Made by a program: the position numbers and the translations under genes. Below are positions 29,171-38,140 of a stretch of DNA of 64,000 nt, piece after piece; within the stretch, counting starts at the first letter, position 1; every line of letters begins with the position of its first letter. Under the pieces are notes generated by a model. The model saw only the letters and a program-made list of their open reading frames with translations, was not told the origin of the DNA and ran no database searches. Origin of the DNA: Prosthecomicrobium pneumaticum (lineage in GTDB: Bacteria; Pseudomonadota; Alphaproteobacteria; Rhizobiales; Kaistiaceae); assembly GCF_014199915.1 (NCBI RefSeq), contig NZ_JACHOO010000003.1, positions 242,217 to 306,216 on the forward strand, written 5' to 3'.

Positions 29171-30346
29171 ATGACGAATCTCGCCATGCCCGGCCGCCGG
29201 CCGGCGAACGCCAACTATTCGTCCGGCCCCTGCGCCAAGCGCCCGGGCTGGAGCCTCGAAGCCCTGAAGGACGCGGCGCTCGGCCGCTCGCACCGGGCGA
29301 AAATCGGCAAGACGAAGCTCAAGGACGCGATCGAGCGCACCCGCGCGGTGCTCGGCGTGCCGGCCGATTACCGGATCGGCATTGTGCCCGCCTCCGACAC
29401 CGGCGCCGTCGAGATGGCGCTTTGGTCGCTCCTGGGCGCCCGCGGCGTCGACCTGCTCGCCTGGGAATCCTTCGGCGAGGGCTGGGTCACCGACGTCGTC
29501 AAGCAGCTGAAGCTCGAGGACGTCCGCACCTTCAAGGCCGATTACGGCAAGCTGCCGGATCTCAACCAGGTCGATTTCGACCGCGACGTCGTCTTCACCT
29601 GGAACGGCACGACCTCGGGCGTGCGTGTGCCGGACGGTGAGTGGATCGACGCCGACCGTGCCGGTCTCACCATTTGCGACGCCACCTCGGCGGCCTTCGC
29701 GCAGGACCTCGCCTGGGACAGGCTCGATGTCGTCACCTTCTCCTGGCAGAAGGTGCTGGGCGGCGAGGCCGCGCACGGCATGTTGATCCTCTCCCCCCGC
29801 GCCGTCGCGCGGCTTGAGACCTACAAGCCCGCCTGGCCGCTGCCGAAGATCTTCCGCATGACGAAGGGCGGCAAGCTGATCGACGGCATTTTCGAGGGCG
29901 AGACGATCAACACGCCCTCGATGCTCGCGGTCGAGGACTATCTCGACGCGCTCGCCTGGGCGCAGTCGATCGGCGGTTTCGAGGGCCTGAAGAAGCGCGC
30001 CGACGCCAATCTCGCCGTGCTCGCCGACTGGGTCGGGAAGACCGACTGGGTCGATTTCCTCGCCGTCGATCCGAAGACGCGCTCCAACACCTCGGTCTGC
30101 CTCGTCGTGGTCGATCCGGCGGTGAAGGCGCTCGATGCCGATGCGCAGGCCGCCTTCGCCAAGGCGATCGCCACCGCGCTCGACAAGGCGGGCGTCGCCT
30201 ATGACATCGCCTCCTATCGCGACGCCCCGGCGGGTCTTCGGATCTGGGCCGGCGCGACGATCGAGGCGGCGGATCTCGAGATCCTGACCGAATGGCTCGA
30301 CTGGGCCTTCGCCGCGCAGAAGGCCGCGCTCAAGAAGGCGGCGTAG
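29171..30346 (+). CDS. serC: Phosphoserine aminotransferase
   Basis: PLP enzyme of serine biosynthesis converting 3-phosphohydroxypyruvate to phosphoserine. The 391-residue protein starts [20 protein letters not shown] and has [44 protein letters not shown], and the PLP lysine in [16 protein letters not shown]. It is the longer alphaproteobacterial SerC form. It is followed by serA after 137 bp that hold an inverted-repeat element, so the two genes form a serine operon, probably controlled through the hairpin leader. Confidence 0.96.
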   Translation: MTNLAMPGRRPANANYSSGPCAKRPGWSLEALKDAALGRSHRAKIGKTKLKDAIERTRAVLGVPADYRIGIVPASDTGAVEMALWSLLGARGVDLLAWESFGEGWVTDVVKQLKLEDVRTFKADYGKLPDLNQVDFDRDVVFTWNGTTSGVRVPDGEWIDADRAGLTICDATSAAFAQDLAWDRLDVVTFSWQKVLGGEAAHGMLILSPRAVARLETYKPAWPLPKIFRMTKGGKLIDGIFEGETINTPSMLAVEDYLDALAWAQSIGGFEGLKKRADANLAVLADWVGKTDWVDFLAVDPKTRSNTSVCLVVVDPAVKALDADAQAAFAKAIATALDKAGVAYDIASYRDAPAGLRIWAGATIEAADLEILTEWLDWAFAAQKAALKKAA

Positions 30347-30374
30347 CCGCCTCGTTCTTTCCCACCCATTCCAC

Positions 30375-30460
30375 CGTCATGCCCGGGCTCGGCCCGGGCA
30401 TCCACGACCTGATCGGCATCGACGAAGGTGTGGATGGCCGGGCCGAGCCCGGCCATGACG
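30375..30460. repeat. REP-like inverted pair between serC and serA
   Basis: CGTCATGCCCGGGCTCGGCC and onward (30375-30406) is itself palindromic around CCCGGGCTCGGCCCGGG. An inverted, slightly diverged copy lies at 30430-30460, ending GGCCATGACG. The two face each other across 23 bp like a BIME. The ATG context 'GTCATGCC...GGCATCCA' is the common REP-type core in this kind of genome. It could fold in the serC-serA mRNA. Confidence 0.75.
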
Positions 30461-30483
30461 AGCCAGACAGAAGGTGAGCCGCC

Positions 30484-32070
30484 ATGGCACCCCGCGTTCT
30501 CATTTCCGACAAGCTTTCGAAGACGGCCGTCCAGATCTTCAAGGATCGCGGCCTCGACGTCGACTATCAGCCCGATCTCGGCAAGGACAAGGAGAAGCTC
30601 CTCGCGATCATCGGCGAATATGATGGTCTGGCGATCCGCTCCAACACCAAGGTCACCGAGAAGGTGATCGCCGCGGCGAAGAATCTCCGCGTCATCGGCC
30701 GGGCCGGCATCGGCGTCGACAATGTCGACATTCCGGCCGCGACGGCGAAGGGCATCATCGTGATGAACACGCCCTTCGGCAATTCGATCACCACCGCCGA
30801 GCACGCCATCGCGATGATGTTCGCGCTCGCCCGTCAGCTGCCCGAGGCCGATGCCTCGACCCGCGCCGGCAAGTGGGAGAAGAACCGCTTCATGGGGGTC
30901 GAGATCACCGGCAAGACGCTCGGCGTGATCGGCTGCGGCAATATCGGCTCGATCGTCGCCGACCGGGCGATCGGCCTCAAGATGCGCGTCGTCGCCTATG
31001 ATCCCTTCCTGTCGGACGAGCGGGCGATCGATCTCGGCGTCGAGAAAGTCGAGCTCGACCAGCTTTTCCGCCGGGCCGACTTCATCACCCTGCACACGCC
31101 GCTCACCGATAAGACGCGCGGCATCGTCGATGCCGCGGCGATCGCGACGATGAAGGACGGCGTGCGCATCATCAATTGCGCCCGCGGCGGTCTCGTCGTC
31201 GAGGCCGACCTCGTCGAGGCGCTGAAGTCGGGCAAGGTGGCGGGCGCCGGCATCGACGTGTTCGAGGTCGAGCCGGCGACGGAGAACCCGCTCTTCGCGC
31301 TGCCCAACGTCGTCTGCACGCCGCATCTCGGCGCCTCGACCACCGAGGCGCAGGAGAATGTCGCCCTCCAGGTCGCCGAGCAGATGGCGGACTATCTCAT
31401 GAAGGGCGCCGTCGTGAACGCGCTCAACATGCCATCGATCTCGGCCGAGGAGGCGCCGCGGCTGACCCCCTTCGTCAAGCTCGCCGAACTGCTCGGCTCC
31501 TTCGCCGGCCAACTGACCGAGACGGGCCTCAAGGCCATCCGGCTCGAATATGAGGGCGAGGTCGCGGAGATGAACGTCCGCGCGCTGACGGCCGCGGCGC
31601 TGACCGGCGTGCTGAAGCCGCTGCTGCAGACGGTCAACATGGTGTCCGCTCCGGCCATGGCGCGCGAGCGCGGCGTCACGGTGGAAGAGGTGCGGCGCGA
31701 GCAGCGCGGGGCCTATGAGAACTACATCCGCCTGACCGTCATCACCGACCGGCAGGAGCGTTCCGTCGCCGGCACGGTGTTCGCCGATGCCAAGCCGCGC
31801 ATCATCCAGATCAAGGGCATCAACATGGAGGCCGAGCTCGGCCCCCACATGCTCTACATCACCAACCAGGACAAGCCCGGCTTCATCGGCCGCTTCGCGA
31901 GCCTGCTCGGTCAGGAAGGCATCAACATCGCCACCTTCAATCTCGGCCGCAAGGCCGCGGGCGAGGACGCGATCGCGCTGGTCGAGGTCGACGAGCCGAT
32001 CTCCGACAGCGTCATCGAGCGGGTGGCGGCGCTCGAGGGCGTCGTCCAGGCGAAGCGGCTGACCTTCTGA
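30484..32070 (+). CDS. serA: D-3-phosphoglycerate dehydrogenase
   Basis: First enzyme of serine biosynthesis, oxidising 3-phosphoglycerate. The 528-residue long-form protein has the N-terminal substrate domain (RAGIGVDNVDIPAATAKGII), the NAD-binding motif GKTLGVIGCGNIGSIVADRA, the catalytic Arg/Glu/His region (INCARGGLVVEADL and TPHLGASTTEAQENVA), an intervening domain (about residues 320-450) and a C-terminal ACT domain (LGPHMLYITNQDKPGFIGRF) for feedback control. Preceded by AGGTGAGCC. Follows serC. Confidence 0.97.
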   Translation: MAPRVLISDKLSKTAVQIFKDRGLDVDYQPDLGKDKEKLLAIIGEYDGLAIRSNTKVTEKVIAAAKNLRVIGRAGIGVDNVDIPAATAKGIIVMNTPFGNSITTAEHAIAMMFALARQLPEADASTRAGKWEKNRFMGVEITGKTLGVIGCGNIGSIVADRAIGLKMRVVAYDPFLSDERAIDLGVEKVELDQLFRRADFITLHTPLTDKTRGIVDAAAIATMKDGVRIINCARGGLVVEADLVEALKSGKVAGAGIDVFEVEPATENPLFALPNVVCTPHLGASTTEAQENVALQVAEQMADYLMKGAVVNALNMPSISAEEAPRLTPFVKLAELLGSFAGQLTETGLKAIRLEYEGEVAEMNVRALTAAALTGVLKPLLQTVNMVSAPAMARERGVTVEEVRREQRGAYENYIRLTVITDRQERSVAGTVFADAKPRIIQIKGINMEAELGPHMLYITNQDKPGFIGRFASLLGQEGINIATFNLGRKAAGEDAIALVEVDEPISDSVIERVAALEGVVQAKRLTF

Positions 32071-32085
32071 GGCGTTGCTGGGATC

Positions 32086-32645
32086 GGGTGGAGACGTCTC
32101 TCCGGAGGAACGTCTCCACCCGTCATGCCGGCCTCCCCGAACGCGTCGGTCGATGTGCTGCGACCGTCCTCGCCACCCGTCATTCCCGCGCAGGCGGGAA
32201 GCCATGAAGCAGCGGACGGCTCGGCTTGATGGATCCTCGCCTTCGCGAGGATGACGGGTGTTCGGGGTGGCGATGGTGCTCGGGCCGCCCTGCGTCACGA
32301 ATATGGGCCCCGGCACGGAGGCCGGGGTGACGGGTGTTCTCGATGAGGCGGGGCCTGACGCTTCGGCGTCTTCACCCCAACCCCGACCCTCCCGCGCAAG
32401 GGCCAGGGAGAAGGCCGCGCCCGGACCGCCCGCTGCGCCGTCTCCGAACCCCCTCTCCACCCGTCATGCCGGCCTCCGTGCCGGCATCCATAATCGGGCC
32501 GGTCGGTGTCCGGGTTTGGTCATCCCGACCGTCTGCCGGCCTCCCCGATCGCCTCGGTCGATGTGCTGCGACCGCCCTCGCCACCCGTCATTCCGCAGAG
32601 GGCCGCTCGCCATGATGGATCCTCGCTTTCGCGAGGTCGACGGGT
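32086..32645. repeat. Repeat-rich spacer with a duplicated 60-bp unit and palindromes
   Basis: The 618-bp gap between serA and the EamA gene holds no credible gene. It contains a direct repeat of 60 bp, at 32127-32186 and 32535-32594, differing at only a few bases, each starting GCCGGCCTCCCCGA and ending CACCCGTCATTCC. Each copy is followed by a related GGATCCTCGC-TTCGCGAGG palindrome (near 32231 and 32618). Further CCGTCATGCCGG-type REP-like pieces occur at about 32100-32130 and 32455-32490, with an inverted partner near 32305-32335. This looks like a mosaic of dispersed palindromic elements. Confidence 0.75.
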
Positions 32646-32688
32646 GCCCGGGGGCGAGGCGTGCCGCGCGAAACGGGGCGCGCCGAGC

Positions 32689-33603
32689 TCAAGCCTCGCG
32701 CGGCGTTCCGCGGCGCTGCGCCACCACGATGCCGGCGAGGATGAGCGCGTAGCCGGCGAGGTGGAACCAGCGCAGGCTCTCGCCCAGGAACAGGATGGCG
32801 AGCGCCGAGCCGAACACCGGCAGGAGATGGAAGAAGGGGCCGGCGCGATTCGGTCCGATCAGCTCGACGCCGCGGTTGAAGATCAGATAGGCGAGCGTCG
32901 AGGGGAAGACGACGACGAAACCGAGCACGGCGAAGGTGACGGGCGTCGGCCGGATCACATAGCCGGTCGAGATCTCCCAGGCCCAGAAGGGCAGGATCAT
33001 CGCCGCACCCGCCGCCATCACGACGGCGAGGAGGGACAGCGGATGGATCGCCGGCCGCGCCTTCAGGAGCGTCGAATAGAGGGCGTAGACCGCGACCGCG
33101 ACGAGCATCATCACGTCGCCGCGGTTGAGGGTGAGCGAGGCGATCAGGCCGGGATCGCCGCGGCAGACGATCGTCACCACGCCGGCGAGCGACAGCACGA
33201 TGCCGACGATCTGCGCCGCCGACAGCCGGTCGCGGAAGATCAGGAACGACCACAGGCCGATGACGAGCGGGAAGGCCGACTGGACGAGCAGCCCGTTCAG
33301 AGCCTCCGTATATTGCAGCGCCGCATAGGCGAGCGTGTTGTAGACGCCGATGCCGGAGGCCGCGAGGGCGAGCAGCAGCCCGGCATGGCGGCGGATCTCC
33401 GGCCAGTCCTGCCGGAGATGGCGCCAGGCGAGCGGCACGACGATCGCGGACGCGCCGAGCCAGCGGATCTGGGCGAGGGCGATCGGCGGAATCTGGCCGG
33501 CGATCGCCCGTCCGACCACGATGTTGATCGCCCAGGCGAGAAAGGTGAGCGGCAGGAGCAGATAGGGCTGCTGCCAGAACCAGTGAGCCAGGCGGCGAAT
33601 CAT
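32689..33603 (-). CDS. DMT-superfamily (EamA) transporter
   Basis: A 304-residue inner-membrane permease with about ten helices in two EamA halves (LLLPLTFLAWAINIVVGRAI, NGLLVQSAFPLVIGLWSFLI with the FRDRLS loop, and LGFVVVFPSTLAYLIFNRGV). It ends with a short basic tail. It differs from the EamA protein at 8.3-9.3 kb. No neighbour hints at its substrate. Divergent from purA across 260 bp. Confidence 0.9.
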   Translation of the reverse strand: MIRRLAHWFWQQPYLLLPLTFLAWAINIVVGRAIAGQIPPIALAQIRWLGASAIVVPLAWRHLRQDWPEIRRHAGLLLALAASGIGVYNTLAYAALQYTEALNGLLVQSAFPLVIGLWSFLIFRDRLSAAQIVGIVLSLAGVVTIVCRGDPGLIASLTLNRGDVMMLVAVAVYALYSTLLKARPAIHPLSLLAVVMAAGAAMILPFWAWEISTGYVIRPTPVTFAVLGFVVVFPSTLAYLIFNRGVELIGPNRAGPFFHLLPVFGSALAILFLGESLRWFHLAGYALILAGIVVAQRRGTPREA

Positions 33604-33774
33604 GTCAGCGTCGGTTCATGCGTCGATCGGCGTCGGTTGCCCCGGTCATAGACCGTCGCGCCGCCCCTCGCCAGCCGGGGCGGCGCCTTTCGCACCCGTG
33701 CGGGGCGATATCGCGTGGCATCGCGCCTCTTCTGCGCGCACGGCCAGAATGACGCCAAGATTTCGTAAATAGCT

Positions 33775-33805
33775 GGTCGCGCGACGGAGGGCTCCCCTAT
33801 ATAGT
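33775..33805 (+). promoter_or_regulatory. Possible promoter of purA
   Basis: TATATAGT at 33798-33805 is a plausible -10 box 60 bp before purA in otherwise GC-rich DNA. The -35 region 17-18 bases upstream (GGTCGC) is weak. Nothing else is clear in the 260-bp spacer 33604-33863. Confidence 0.35.
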
Positions 33806-33863
33806 CCGCCCGCTCCGCCGGCCCGGCCTGCGAAGCGGTCAGCCGTTCAGGACATGAGGCATC

Positions 33864-35156
33864 ATGGCGAATGTGGTCGTCGTCGGCTCGCAATGGGGCG
33901 ACGAGGGGAAGGGCAAGATCGTCGACTGGCTCTCCGAGCGGGCCGACGTGGTGGTTCGCTTCCAGGGCGGGCACAATGCGGGCCATACCCTCGTCATCGA
34001 CGGCGTCAGCTATAAACTCAGCCTGCTGCCCTCCGGCGTCGTGCGTCCCGACAAGCTGTCGGTGATCGGTAATGGCGTCGTGGTCGACCCGCACGCCTTC
34101 GTCGCCGAGCTCGACCGGCTGAAGGAGCAGGGCATCACCATCACCCCGCAGACCCTGCGGATCGCCGAAAATGCGGCGCTGATCCTCTCCGTTCATCGCG
34201 AACTGGACGTGTTCCGCGAATCGAGCAATGCGGCGACCCGCATCGGCACGACCAAGCGCGGCATCGGCCCGGCCTATGAGGACAAGGTCGGCCGCCGCGC
34301 GATCCGGCTGATGGACCTCGCCGATCTCGATGCGCTCGACTGGAAGATCGAGCGCCTCCTGACACATCACAATGCGCTCCGCCGCGGCTTCGGTCAGGAG
34401 GAAGTTTCGGTTGCGACGCTGCATGCCGAGCTCGCCTCGGTCGCCGATCGCATCCTGCCCTTCATGGACTCGGTCTGGCGCCTGCTCGACGCGCGCTGGC
34501 GCGCCGGCGACCGCATCCTCTTCGAGGGCGCCCAAGGCGCCCTGCTCGACATCGACCATGGCACTTATCCCTTCGTCACCTCCTCGAACACCGTGGCCGG
34601 CCAGGCGGCGACCGGATCCGGGCTCGGTCCCGGCGCCGTCGGCTATGTGCTCGGCATCACCAAGGCCTATACGACGCGGGTCGGCGAGGGACCGTTCCCT
34701 TCGGAGCAGACCGGCGATGTCGGCGAGTTCCTCGGTACGCGCGGCCACGAGTTCGGCACGGTGACCGGCCGCAAACGGCGCTGCGGCTGGTTCGACGCCG
34801 TGCTCGTGCGGCAGACCGTGCGCACCTGCGGAATCCATGGTATCGCATTGACGAAGCTCGATGTGCTGGACGGGCTCGACCGGATCGACATCTGCGTCGG
34901 CTATCGGCTCGACGGACGCGAGATCGACTATCTTCCGGCTTCCCAGGCGGCGCAGGCCCGGGTCGAGCCGATCTATGAGACGATGGAAGGATGGCGGGAC
35001 TCGACGCGAGGTGCGAGGACATGGAATGATCTGCCGGCTCAGGCGATCAAATATGTCCGGCATATCGAGGAGTTGATCGGTGCCCCCGTCGCGCTTCTGT
35101 CGACCAGCCCCGAGCGCGACGACACGATCCTGGTGCAGGATCCCTTCCAAGGCTGA
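33864..35156 (+). CDS. purA: Adenylosuccinate synthetase
   Basis: GTP-dependent enzyme of AMP synthesis from IMP and aspartate. The 430-residue protein starts with the signature [16 protein letters not shown], then [33 protein letters not shown], the [20 protein letters not shown] block, and [16 protein letters not shown] near residue 300. Length is typical. It is followed 42 bp later by a proline-rich membrane-protein gene on the same strand. Confidence 0.98.
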   Translation: MANVVVVGSQWGDEGKGKIVDWLSERADVVVRFQGGHNAGHTLVIDGVSYKLSLLPSGVVRPDKLSVIGNGVVVDPHAFVAELDRLKEQGITITPQTLRIAENAALILSVHRELDVFRESSNAATRIGTTKRGIGPAYEDKVGRRAIRLMDLADLDALDWKIERLLTHHNALRRGFGQEEVSVATLHAELASVADRILPFMDSVWRLLDARWRAGDRILFEGAQGALLDIDHGTYPFVTSSNTVAGQAATGSGLGPGAVGYVLGITKAYTTRVGEGPFPSEQTGDVGEFLGTRGHEFGTVTGRKRRCGWFDAVLVRQTVRTCGIHGIALTKLDVLDGLDRIDICVGYRLDGREIDYLPASQAAQARVEPIYETMEGWRDSTRGARTWNDLPAQAIKYVRHIEELIGAPVALLSTSPERDDTILVQDPFQG

Positions 35157-35198
35157 CCTTGACGGGTCGGCCGAGGGATCACCGAGCAGAACGAGACG

Positions 35199-36923
35199 AT
35201 GACCGATTATTACGCGGTACTCAAGAAGGCGATCGCCGGGCTCGAGCGGAACACCGGCGAGACCCGGCGCGCCGTCTACGACAAGGCGCGCAACGCCCTG
35301 ATCGGCCAGTTGAAGGCGATCGATCCGCCGCTGACGACCTCGGAAATCTCCCGCCAGCGCCTCGAACTCGAGGAAGCGATCCGCAAGGTCGAGCGTGAGG
35401 TGACGGTGACCTCGGTCGGCCCGCAGCCGGCCCGGGTGCGCGCCACCGCAGCGGTCGCCGAGGCGCTCGCCGAGCCGATCGACGTTCCGCCGCCGCAACA
35501 GCGCCGCGCCGCGCCGCCGCCGGTCGCCGACGAGCCGGCGATGCCGCCGCGGCCGCCGATGCGCGCACAGCCGGCGCCACCGGCCCCTCGTTCGCAGCCG
35601 GCTCCGCCGCCGCCGGTGGTCGAGCCTTCCGCCTCCTGGGCGATGCCCGAGCCGGTGCCGGCCGCCCCGCCGCCGCGCCGCGAGCCGGAGCCGCCGCAGC
35701 GCATGGCGATGCCGCCGGTTCCGGAGGTCTCGCCGGTTCGCGGTGAGGCGGTCGGCCGGCAGGAGCCGGTGATGCGGGCGGAGCCGAGCCTGCGTCAGGA
35801 CCCCAATCTTCGGCAGGAGCCGAGCTTGCGCCAGGAGCCGACGCTCGGGCCGCTCGACGACGATCCGGCGCTCGCGCCGAGCTATGGCGCCGAGCCGGAC
35901 TGGTCGGAGCCGCTCGGCGAGCCGGAAGAGACGCCGCGCGCGGCCCGCCGCGAGCGCCGGCCGCGCGAGGCCCGTCCCCCGGCGCGGCGCGCCGCCGCGG
36001 CGCCGCGCCGGCGCCTGCCGCTCGGCCTCAGCCTCGGCCTCCTCGTCGTGATCGCGCTCGGCGCCGGCGCCTATGTCCTGTCGCAGCGCGGCATCTTCCG
36101 CGATGTGATCGGCGATATGATCTCCTCGATCGAGAGCTCGCAGCCCGCGCCCGCCCTCTCCGAGCAGGGCGCGCCGAGCGCCGGCGACACGGGCGCCGCG
36201 CCCGCCAAGAACGACGACCGGCTCGGCGATGCCGCGCCGGCGCCGAGCCAGGCCCGTCCGGTGCGGACCGTCGACCCGGCAACAGACAGCGGCGAGACCG
36301 ATCCGCTGGCGCAGGACGATTCGATCGCCTCGGCGACCCCGCCGGCCGATACGAGCCCGGCGCCCGCTCCTTCCGCCGACGACGCCGGCGGCGCGCTCGT
36401 CGCGCAGAAGGCCATCCTCTACGAACAGCCGACCGCCGCGGGTGCCGGCGTGCAGGCGATCGATGCGCGCGTGACCTGGCGGTTCAACGCCGATTCGCCG
36501 AACGGGCCGGAGGTGCAGGCGATCGTCGATGTGCCGAACCGCTCGATGAAGGTGACGGTCAACATCCGCAAGAACACCGATCAGGCGCTGCCGGCGAGCC
36601 ATCTCGTCGAGATCATCGTCGACACGCCGTCGGATTTCGCCGCCGGCGGTGTGAAGAGCGTGCCGGCCTTCGTCATGAAGCCGACCGAGGCCGCCCGCGG
36701 CACGCCGCTCGACGGCGCCGCGGCGAAGGTCGCCGACGGCTTCTTCTGGATCGCCTTCTCGAACGACGAGCGGCTGATGAGCCAGAATGTCGCTCTGATG
36801 CGCGAACGCGACTGGATCGACCTGCCGATCGTCTACGAGAACGACCAGCGCGCGATCCTGACCTTCGAGAAGGGCTCGCCCGGCCAGCGCGCCTTCGAAC
36901 AGGCGCTCGCCGCCTGGGGCTGA
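35199..36923 (+). CDS. Proline-rich single-pass membrane protein downstream of purA
   Basis: A 574-residue protein of unknown function. Residues 1-70 form a conserved-looking helical start (MTDYYAVLKKAIAGLERNTG, then AVYDKARNALIGQLKAID). Residues about 80-270 are disordered and rich in Pro, Ala, Glu and Arg, with an imperfect LRQEPS-type repeat near 200-215. One membrane helix is at about 274-294. A second disordered stretch is followed by a globular C-terminal domain (about 400-574; VTWRFNADSPNGPEVQAIVD) that would be periplasmic. A similar gene next to purA is common in Hyphomicrobiales. No enzyme motif recognised. Confidence 0.85.
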   Translation: MTDYYAVLKKAIAGLERNTGETRRAVYDKARNALIGQLKAIDPPLTTSEISRQRLELEEAIRKVEREVTVTSVGPQPARVRATAAVAEALAEPIDVPPPQQRRAAPPPVADEPAMPPRPPMRAQPAPPAPRSQPAPPPPVVEPSASWAMPEPVPAAPPPRREPEPPQRMAMPPVPEVSPVRGEAVGRQEPVMRAEPSLRQDPNLRQEPSLRQEPTLGPLDDDPALAPSYGAEPDWSEPLGEPEETPRAARRERRPREARPPARRAAAAPRRRLPLGLSLGLLVVIALGAGAYVLSQRGIFRDVIGDMISSIESSQPAPALSEQGAPSAGDTGAAPAKNDDRLGDAAPAPSQARPVRTVDPATDSGETDPLAQDDSIASATPPADTSPAPAPSADDAGGALVAQKAILYEQPTAAGAGVQAIDARVTWRFNADSPNGPEVQAIVDVPNRSMKVTVNIRKNTDQALPASHLVEIIVDTPSDFAAGGVKSVPAFVMKPTEAARGTPLDGAAAKVADGFFWIAFSNDERLMSQNVALMRERDWIDLPIVYENDQRAILTFEKGSPGQRAFEQALAAWG

Positions 36924-36958
36924 CGGAAAGCGCGTCCGCCGCAGGGGTGTTTCGTATT

Positions 36959-36981
36959 CGGGGCGCCTTCGGCGCCCCGAG
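36959..36981 (+). terminator. Possible terminator hairpin after the purA operon
   Basis: A strong 9-bp stem, CGGGGCGCC with GGCGCCCCG, around a TTC loop, 36 bp after the stop codon. There is only a short T tract afterwards (GTTT), so termination is uncertain. The rest of 36982-37196 holds no gene or clear signal. Confidence 0.55.
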
Positions 36982-37196
36982 CCGTTTAGGCCGGCGCCCG
37001 CCCTGCAGGATCCTCTCCTCCTGGGTCGGCTGCGGTGGCGGCCACGACGCGCAGTGTCTCGCCCGACTGGCGGCGGGTGGCGGAGCGGCATCGAGTGCAC
37101 ATCAGCCCGGTCGGCCGGCTGCCGACCCGTTGCGGCCCTCGCGCTGTCGCCCCCTTCGGGCTTGCATCCCGCCGCTCCTCGCCTATGCTCGGCCTT

Positions 37197-37288
37197 GTTC
37201 CGAGGGGTGTTCGCGATCGCGAGCTGAGATGGCCATGGGCCGAACCCTTCGAACCTGATCCGGGTCATGCCGGCGAAGGGACGGGAAC
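37197..37288 (+). promoter_or_regulatory. TPP riboswitch (THI element)
   Basis: The conserved thiamine-pyrophosphate aptamer is clear: GAGGGGTGTTC with GAGCTGAGAT downstream (the pyrimidine-sensing arm), ACCCTTCGAACCTGATCCGG, then GTCATGCCGGCGAAGGGA (the pyrophosphate-sensing arm). The closing helix pairs GTTCCG (37197-37202) with CGGGAAC (37282-37288). It ends about 55 bp before the TTG start of thiX, so thiXY is probably switched off when TPP is abundant. Whether control is on translation or termination is not obvious. Confidence 0.95.
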
Positions 37289-37343
37289 GTGCGATCCCTA
37301 TTCCTCGTCCGCATGCCCGTCCTCGAGGTGACGGAGGGGCGGT

Positions 37344-38123
37344 TTGGCGCGTCCTAAACGGGAGCTTGGCTTGTTGGCGCGGGCGGCGATGGTCGCGTTC
37401 GGCCTCGTCGTCGTCTGGCAGGGCCTCGTGCTCGTCCTCGCGCCGCCGCCCTTCATGCTGCCTTCGCCCGCTCGCGTCGCGGCCGCACTACTCGCCCGGC
37501 CGCAACTGATAACCCGCGACGCGGTGACGACGCTCGTCGAGACGCTGCTCGGCTTCGCGACCGGCGCGGCGCTCGGCATGGCGCTCGCGCTCGTCCTCGC
37601 CTTCTTCCCCCCGACGCGGCGCGTCCTCCTGCCGGTGATGGTGGTGAGCCAGGCGCTGCCGGTCTTCGCGCTCGCCCCGCTCCTCGTGCTGTGGTTCGGC
37701 TTCGGCCTCGGCTCGAAAATCGTGATGGCGACGATCGCCATCTTCTTCCCCATCGCCTCGGCCTTCCATGACGGCCTGTCGCGGACGGACCGCGGCCTCG
37801 TCGATCTCGCCCGTCTGCACCGGGCGAACCGGCTGCAGGAAGTCCTCCTGATCCGGGTGCCGGCGGCCTTGCCCGCGCTCGGGTCGGGGCTCCGCGTCGC
37901 CGCCGTCTATGCGCCGGTCGGCGCGCTGATCGGCGAATGGGTCGGCGCGTCCTCCGGCCTCGGCTACGCCATGCTGCAGGCGAACGGCCGGTCGCAGACC
38001 GATGTCGTCTTCGCCGCGCTTCTCCTCCTCGCCGCCATGGCGGTGCTGCTGCGCGCCGCGGTCGATGCGGCGACGCGGCCGCTCGCCCCCTGGGCGGCCG
38101 AGACCCTCGATCTTCGCGATTGA
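37344..38123 (+). CDS. thiX: Thiamine-precursor (HMP-type) ABC transporter permease ThiX
   Basis: Inner-membrane permease of the binding-protein-dependent transport family. The 259-residue protein has about six helices (LLARAAMVAFGLVVVWQGLV, ALGMALALVLAFFPPTRRVL and so on) and the EAA-like loop LARLHRANRLQEVLLIRVPA that contacts the ATPase. A TPP riboswitch upstream and a ThiY-like binding protein downstream indicate uptake of a thiamine precursor such as hydroxymethylpyrimidine or its formyl-amino form. The TTG start at 37344 has GGAGGGG just upstream; an ATG at residue 16 would cut into the first helix. Confidence 0.9.
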   Translation: MARPKRELGLLARAAMVAFGLVVVWQGLVLVLAPPPFMLPSPARVAAALLARPQLITRDAVTTLVETLLGFATGAALGMALALVLAFFPPTRRVLLPVMVVSQALPVFALAPLLVLWFGFGLGSKIVMATIAIFFPIASAFHDGLSRTDRGLVDLARLHRANRLQEVLLIRVPAALPALGSGLRVAAVYAPVGALIGEWVGASSGLGYAMLQANGRSQTDVVFAALLLLAAMAVLLRAAVDAATRPLAPWAAETLDLRD

Positions 38124-38140
38124 CGACAGAAAGGCCTCCG

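Noticed and set aside
32086-32645. CRISPR array
   Set aside because: Only two 60-bp copies about 350 bp apart, with palindromes, not regular short repeats with equal spacers, and no cas genes.
33600-37268. A 1222-codon open frame on the minus strand opposite purA and its neighbour
   Set aside because: Product is Arg/Asp-rich antisense of purA and the proline-rich gene. Very high GC removes stop codons from antisense frames.
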